Below, piece after piece: positions 6,123-9,027 of a stretch of 9,027 nucleotides of DNA (positions within the stretch are counted from its first letter, which is position 1; each line of letters starts with the position of its first letter). Location of the stretch: assembly GCA_002352445.1 (NCBI GenBank), contig DEIL01000111.1, positions 13,772 to 22,798 on the forward strand, written 5' to 3'. This DNA is from Desulfobulbaceae bacterium UBA2775 (lineage in GTDB: Bacteria; Desulfobacterota; Desulfobulbia; Desulfobulbales; Desulfocapsaceae). The position numbers and the translations under genes are program-made. The notes beneath the pieces are model-generated. The model saw only the letters and a list, made by a program, of their open reading frames with translations, was not told the DNA's origin and did no database searches.

Positions 6123-8336
6123 TCAAACTCCATTTCCATTTTCGACATCTGAGAGATTGAGCGGTAGAGAAAGTGTAAAACATGTTCCCCTTTCTCTATT
6201 GCTCTCACATTCAATTGTTCCACCGAGATCTTGAACCGCTCTGTGAACGATGGAGAGTCCAAGACCGGAGTGGCCATGTCCCTTTGTCGTCATAAACGGT
6301 GAAAAAAGCTTCTCCCGAATTCTCTCCGGGATTCCCGGACCGTCGTCACTGATGGTGATCACGATGCCTCTGGTTATATTATCTTTAACTTTGTTGCTGG
6401 TGGTAATGGCAATTGAACCACCGCTATTCATAGCCTCAGCAGAATTCTTCACAAGATTTATAATAATCTGTTTCAGCTTATCCTGTTCAGTTGAAATGTC
6501 AACAAGTAGAGGTTCAGGGGTAAAGTCAGCTTCAATACCTGCAGGATCAAGAAGAGAAGCAGTCAGGATCTTCAGCATATTGCTTATCTGGTCGTTGACA
6601 TTGATCCTTTTTGTTTTGTATGTCGTACTCGTGGTTTCAGCAAACGTACCAAATTGGTCAATGATTGTGGATATGCGGTTTATTTCCTCATCAAGTATCT
6701 GCAATTCCTGTTGTATGTCTGTTTTATCTGAAATTTTTATTTCAAGTAATTTCAGGTAATTGCTTATTATTCCAAGAGGATTATTTACCTCGTGAACAAC
6801 CTTTCGTGCAGCCAGAGAGGCTGTGGCCATACGCTCAGATTGAAGCTTCCGCTCCTCCTTGCGGCCCATATCCTCCAGATGTAATGAAATGGCAGTCTGC
6901 TCTGCAATCAACTGCAGCTGTTTATGGTGACGAGAGATGTCCCTCTCTTTTTCCTTCGATATGCTGATAACAATCACTCCAATCCGTTCCTGCTTCACAC
7001 ACATCGGCAGATATATCATTCCTTTACTGTTTATAACGTTGAAAAGCTGTATGTCTGCCAGATTATTTAACTGCTCCCCATCCTGAAACAGGGTAAGAAT
7101 AGTGTTTTCACTAAATGATTTAAAGGCCAGACTTGTACTGTTTGCAACAGGGAGAACCAGATCCCGGACCAACTCCCGGTGTCGGTTTTCATTGGAGCAA
7201 TGACCTGTCAGCCTCCTGGTTTCGGAATCGTAAAGTAAAAAGAAAATTGTCTCTGAAGCAAAGAGGATCCGTATGATTTCCTCAGTGGCAGCCAGGATAC
7301 CATTTTTACTGTCAGTCAAAACAAGGCTCTTGAGAAAACCGATAAGAAGGGAGTCTTTTCTTACCTGCCTGACAAGCTCCTGGTTTTTCTCAAGAAACTG
7401 TCCCGTTTCATCATCACTGCCCTGGTCGTCACTCGATAAATAGTGGCGTTTACCGTTTTTACGTCTTTGAGATGCTGCACCGGGTATCTTTATGTTAACT
7501 TCCAGATCCTGGGCTATCGCAACAACCTCTTCTTTTGCACCTGTTATCACCTGCTCCATCTGTGTCTTATCAAGACCCAGAAGGTTTTTACCCGTCAAAT
7601 AGTCGGCACCTGATTCATTTTCCGACAATTCTGAAATCCAGTTTGCAAGAAAAGTAATTTTAACTAGTGGAAAACCCTCCTGAATATGTTCCACAGGATC
7701 ATGATGATAAAGTGCTGCATCAGCAAGGAGTGAACCTATATTCCATTCTTTAAGCAACATGGCACCGGCTTCACAGTGGGTAATACCGATCTGTCGATCT
7801 TCTGCAGCACACTGGTCAACGCCGGCAGCCAGTTCTTCCTGAAGAACGGTAAATTCCTTTGGAAACATCACAAACAGAACAAGGTGGCCAATATTATGCA
7901 AAAGACCTGCTAAATAAGCTTCTTCAATATTCGTATAATTAATTTCTCTCGCAATTCTTTTCCCCAGGGTGGCACACAGGAGAGAGTGGTACCAGAAACT
8001 GCCGATTTGGAAGGAATCACTATTCCTGTTTTTAATTCCCTTGAACACCTGCTGAACAGAAGCTGTTATCGACAGATTTTTTATGGTAGCGGCACCGAGA
8101 TAAACGACAGCCTGCTCCAGGTTTGAAAATGTTCTGTGTAGCCCGAAGTAGGCTGAATTCACCAATCGCAAAACCTTTGAACTGAGAGCTGTATCTTTGG
8201 CAATAAGAGGGGCAACGGCGCTGATGGGGGTATCTTCGTCATCACAGGTATCGATGAGTTTGATAAGTATATGCGGAAGAGACGGGAGTGGCAGTGACCC
8301 CTGGACATGTGAAAATATGTGTTCCTTACTCTTCAT
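6123..8336 (-). CDS. HDOD-GAF histidine kinase
   Basis: This 737-residue cytoplasmic sensor kinase has an N-terminal HDOD domain (about 14-215), a polar charged linker (about 288-318), a GAF-like sensor (about 325-490), and a C-terminal kinase. HDOD signs are LPSLPHILIKLI (17-28), LSSKVLRLVNSAYFG (51-65), and GLLHNIG (144-150), where the HD-superfamily His-Asp is His147-Asn148, so metal-dependent hydrolysis is unlikely, as in other HDOD proteins. The kinase has an H-box with H515 in VVHEVNNPLGI, an N-box at 627-631, DDGPGIP (664-670) and SGLGLSIV (690-697). HDOD domains are often found in signalling proteins, but their ligand is generally unclear. The ATG at 8336 has GAGAGGGA about 9-10 nt upstream. 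The gene ends 2 nt before the hybrid kinase, so the two form a bicistron. It carries no receiver of its own; the neighbour's receivers are obvious candidate phosphate acceptors (inference). Confidence 0.95.
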   Translation of the reverse strand: MKSKEHIFSHVQGSLPLPSLPHILIKLIDTCDDEDTPISAVAPLIAKDTALSSKVLRLVNSAYFGLHRTFSNLEQAVVYLGAATIKNLSITASVQQVFKGIKNRNSDSFQIGSFWYHSLLCATLGKRIAREINYTNIEEAYLAGLLHNIGHLVLFVMFPKEFTVLQEELAAGVDQCAAEDRQIGITHCEAGAMLLKEWNIGSLLADAALYHHDPVEHIQEGFPLVKITFLANWISELSENESGADYLTGKNLLGLDKTQMEQVITGAKEEVVAIAQDLEVNIKIPGAASQRRKNGKRHYLSSDDQGSDDETGQFLEKNQELVRQVRKDSLLIGFLKSLVLTDSKNGILAATEEIIRILFASETIFFLLYDSETRRLTGHCSNENRHRELVRDLVLPVANSTSLAFKSFSENTILTLFQDGEQLNNLADIQLFNVINSKGMIYLPMCVKQERIGVIVISISKEKERDISRHHKQLQLIAEQTAISLHLEDMGRKEERKLQSERMATASLAARKVVHEVNNPLGIISNYLKLLEIKISDKTDIQQELQILDEEINRISTIIDQFGTFAETTSTTYKTKRINVNDQISNMLKILTASLLDPAGIEADFTPEPLLVDISTEQDKLKQIIINLVKNSAEAMNSGGSIAITTSNKVKDNITRGIVITISDDGPGIPERIREKLFSPFMTTKGHGHSGLGLSIVHRAVQDLGGTIECESNRERGTCFTLSLPLNLSDVENGNGV
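6128..6132 (-). promoter_or_regulatory. Ribosome binding site fixing the hybrid kinase start
   Basis: TGGAG on the minus strand ends 7 nt before the ATG at 6120 and lies inside the last codons of the upstream HDOD kinase gene. It favours this ATG over the upstream in-frame ATG at 6183 and supports translational coupling of the two kinases. Confidence 0.7.
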
Positions 8337-8360
8337 TCAAAGAGTCCCTCTCCCTGTGCA

Positions 8361-8366
8361 ATTATA
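8361..8366 (-). promoter_or_regulatory. Candidate -10 element for the kinase bicistron
   Basis: The minus strand reads a perfect TATAAT here, 25 nt before the start codon at 8336. A start point about 7 nt downstream would give a leader of only some 18 nt that begins at the GGGAGAGG ribosome site. No good -35 hexamer lies at the right distance (TCATCC at 17 nt), so an activator or another sigma factor could be needed. Confidence 0.35.
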
Positions 8367-8571
8367 AAAAAATTAACTGTTTGGGATGATTTCATAAAAA
8401 GCTCTGTTTGTCAAGTTTTATCAGGGATTGCGGGTTTTTCGAAAGGATAAATTACACCTGTTTTTTGCAACCGCCAGGATTATCCAAAAAGCGAAACAGC
8501 AATCGCTGCAAACATATCATAGTATTTCAAGTGATCGTCAAAGAAGGAAAAATCGATAAAAAGGCTTGGAG

Positions 8572-8600
8572 TTGGCACTGTAAATATGCTATCCTATTGT
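8572..8600 (+). promoter_or_regulatory. Candidate sigma70-type promoter of the MinD/FlhG-type gene
   Basis: TTGGCA (8572-8577) matches the -35 consensus at five of six bases and TATTGT (8595-8600) matches the -10 consensus at four of six, with the ideal 17-nt spacer. The start of transcription would fall near 8607, giving a leader of about 48 nt before the GTG. Confidence 0.45.
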
Positions 8601-8654
8601 AATTTTATAGATTTCAGGACTGTTGCAAAATACCTATTTAACTGATAAAAATCT

Positions 8655-9027
8655 GTGACTAAAACAATTGTCATAACAAGTGGTAAAGGTGGTGTCGGCA
8701 AAACAACCATCAGCGTCAATACAGCCCTTGAAATCTCCCGACGTAATTTTCTCACTTGTCTTTTCGACGCGGATCTTGGTCTGGCCAATGTGGATATCCT
8801 TTTAGGCCTTCAGCCGGAGAATACTCTTGATGATGTCATTTTTGGAGACAAAGAACTCGATGAGATCATCCTCCACCCGGAGATCGGCATCGAGATTATA
8901 CCCGGCAGTTCAGGTATCCAAAAAATGGCCAACCTGGCGGAGGACAAAATTTCCGCTCTTATATCTTCCTTTTCCCAGCTGCCGGACTACGACTACTTCC
9001 TCATTGACACCTCTTCCGGGATCTCCG
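8655..9027 (+). CDS. MinD/ParA-family ATPase, FlhG-like (5' part only)
   Basis: The first 124 codons of a P-loop ATPase of the MinD/ParA family; the 3' part lies beyond the window. It begins TKTIVITSGKGGVGKTTIS, a deviant Walker A with signature Lys11 and Lys16. It continues with FDADLGLANVDILLGL (37-52, Walker A' Asp38) and FLIDTSSG (115-122, Walker B Asp118). The DADLGLANVD stretch and the IPGSSGI segment (82-88) are closest to the FlhG/FleN branch, which sets flagellar number and place, but MinD-type positioning ATPases of other function share them. The C-terminus, where membrane or FlhF contacts would show, is missing, so I give no symbol. The start is GTG at 8655: an in-frame TAA at 8646 excludes anything further upstream, and family alignment fits. 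There is no clear Shine-Dalgarno, so translation initiation looks weak. It is divergent from the kinase pair. Confidence 0.85.
   Translation, partial: MTKTIVITSGKGGVGKTTISVNTALEISRRNFLTCLFDADLGLANVDILLGLQPENTLDDVIFGDKELDEIILHPEIGIEIIPGSSGIQKMANLAEDKISALISSFSQLPDYDYFLIDTSSGIS

Larger units (their letters stand above)
8337..8654. other. Divergent intergenic region between kinase pair and MinD/FlhG-type gene
   Basis: This 318-bp stretch lies between divergent genes and should hold both promoters. It contains the candidate promoters listed separately, and a nested inverted repeat at 8445-8485 whose outer arms are GGATAA/TTATCC and inner arms CCTG/CAGG. I recognise no known riboswitch class. A 64-codon open frame at 8408-8602 has no ribosome site or protein character and is not called. 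Confidence 0.6.

Noticed and set aside
6121..6183. Upstream ATG at 6183 as the hybrid kinase start
   Set aside because: It would add 21 residues without receiver character and overlap the upstream gene by 61 nt, while the ATG at 6120 has a good ribosome site.
5512..6234. 240-codon plus-strand open frame
   Set aside because: It lies wholly opposite the hybrid kinase and the end of the HDOD kinase, whose domains and catalytic motifs are continuous. Its translation has no recognisable family character.
8490..8507. Short hairpin AGCGA/TCGCT
   Set aside because: Only 5-bp arms with an 8-nt loop and no T run; easily due to chance.
8573..8591. Sigma54-like promoter TTGGCAC...TGCTA
   Set aside because: The GG and GC elements are separated by 12 nt, whereas sigma54 promoters need 10. 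The sigma70 reading with a 17-nt spacer fits better.
8408..8602. 64-codon plus-strand open frame in the divergent intergenic region
   Set aside because: It starts at a TTG, has no ribosome site, runs through the candidate promoter, and its translation has no domain-like features.
8594..8788. 64-codon minus-strand open frame at the start of the ATPase gene
   Set aside because: It contains VLPTPPLP, which is the usual antisense shadow of a GKGGVGKT P-loop.

Overview
The window carries two blocks of genes on the minus strand and the start of one divergent gene on the plus strand. The gene content points to an anaerobic, energy-conserving bacterium: an Rnf ferredoxin:NAD oxidoreductase operon beside large multidomain histidine kinases. 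The style of the kinases (an HDLNN-type H-box, a receiver at each end) and the moderate G+C suggest a Desulfobacterota member, possibly a Desulfobulbales relative. That placement is inference; no ribosomal marker is present.

Left block (1-3717, read right to left): a dihydroorotate-dehydrogenase-like flavoprotein, then rnfC, rnfD and the 5' part of rnfG, which runs off the left edge. Spacing is operon-like: about 34 nt between the flavoprotein and the preferred rnfC start (or a 17-nt overlap if the upstream start is used), 37 nt between rnfC and rnfD, and a 4-nt ATGA overlap between rnfD and rnfG. The rnfC-D-G order is the standard one; rnfE, rnfA and rnfB should follow beyond base 1. RnfC has both 4Fe-4S motifs and RnfD has the flavinylation motif, so the visible part of the complex looks intact. 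The flavoprotein is the odd member: it keeps the FMN-barrel features of class 1 PyrD, but the position of the catalytic cysteine is a leucine.

Middle gap (3718-4200): 483 bases with no convincing gene. It is strongly AT-rich on the left and less so around 4005-4110. It holds a perfect 10-bp inverted repeat, a hairpin that may end the kinase transcript, several plus-strand TATAAT hexamers and a 36-codon open frame.

Right block (4201-8336, read right to left): an HDOD-GAF-histidine kinase followed 2 nt later by a REC-PAS-histidine kinase-REC hybrid. They are almost certainly co-transcribed and translationally coupled. Neither has a membrane segment or a DNA-binding output domain, so both should act in the cytoplasm and signal to a partner encoded elsewhere.

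Right edge (8337-9027): a 318-bp divergent intergenic region with a plausible promoter on each side, then the first 124 codons of a MinD/FlhG-type P-loop ATPase that runs off the window.

I see no tRNA, rRNA, CRISPR array, insertion sequence or origin. The most notable points are the flavoprotein lacking the PyrD catalytic residue at the head of an rnf operon, the paired HDOD and hybrid kinases next to it, and the inverted repeat between the two blocks.
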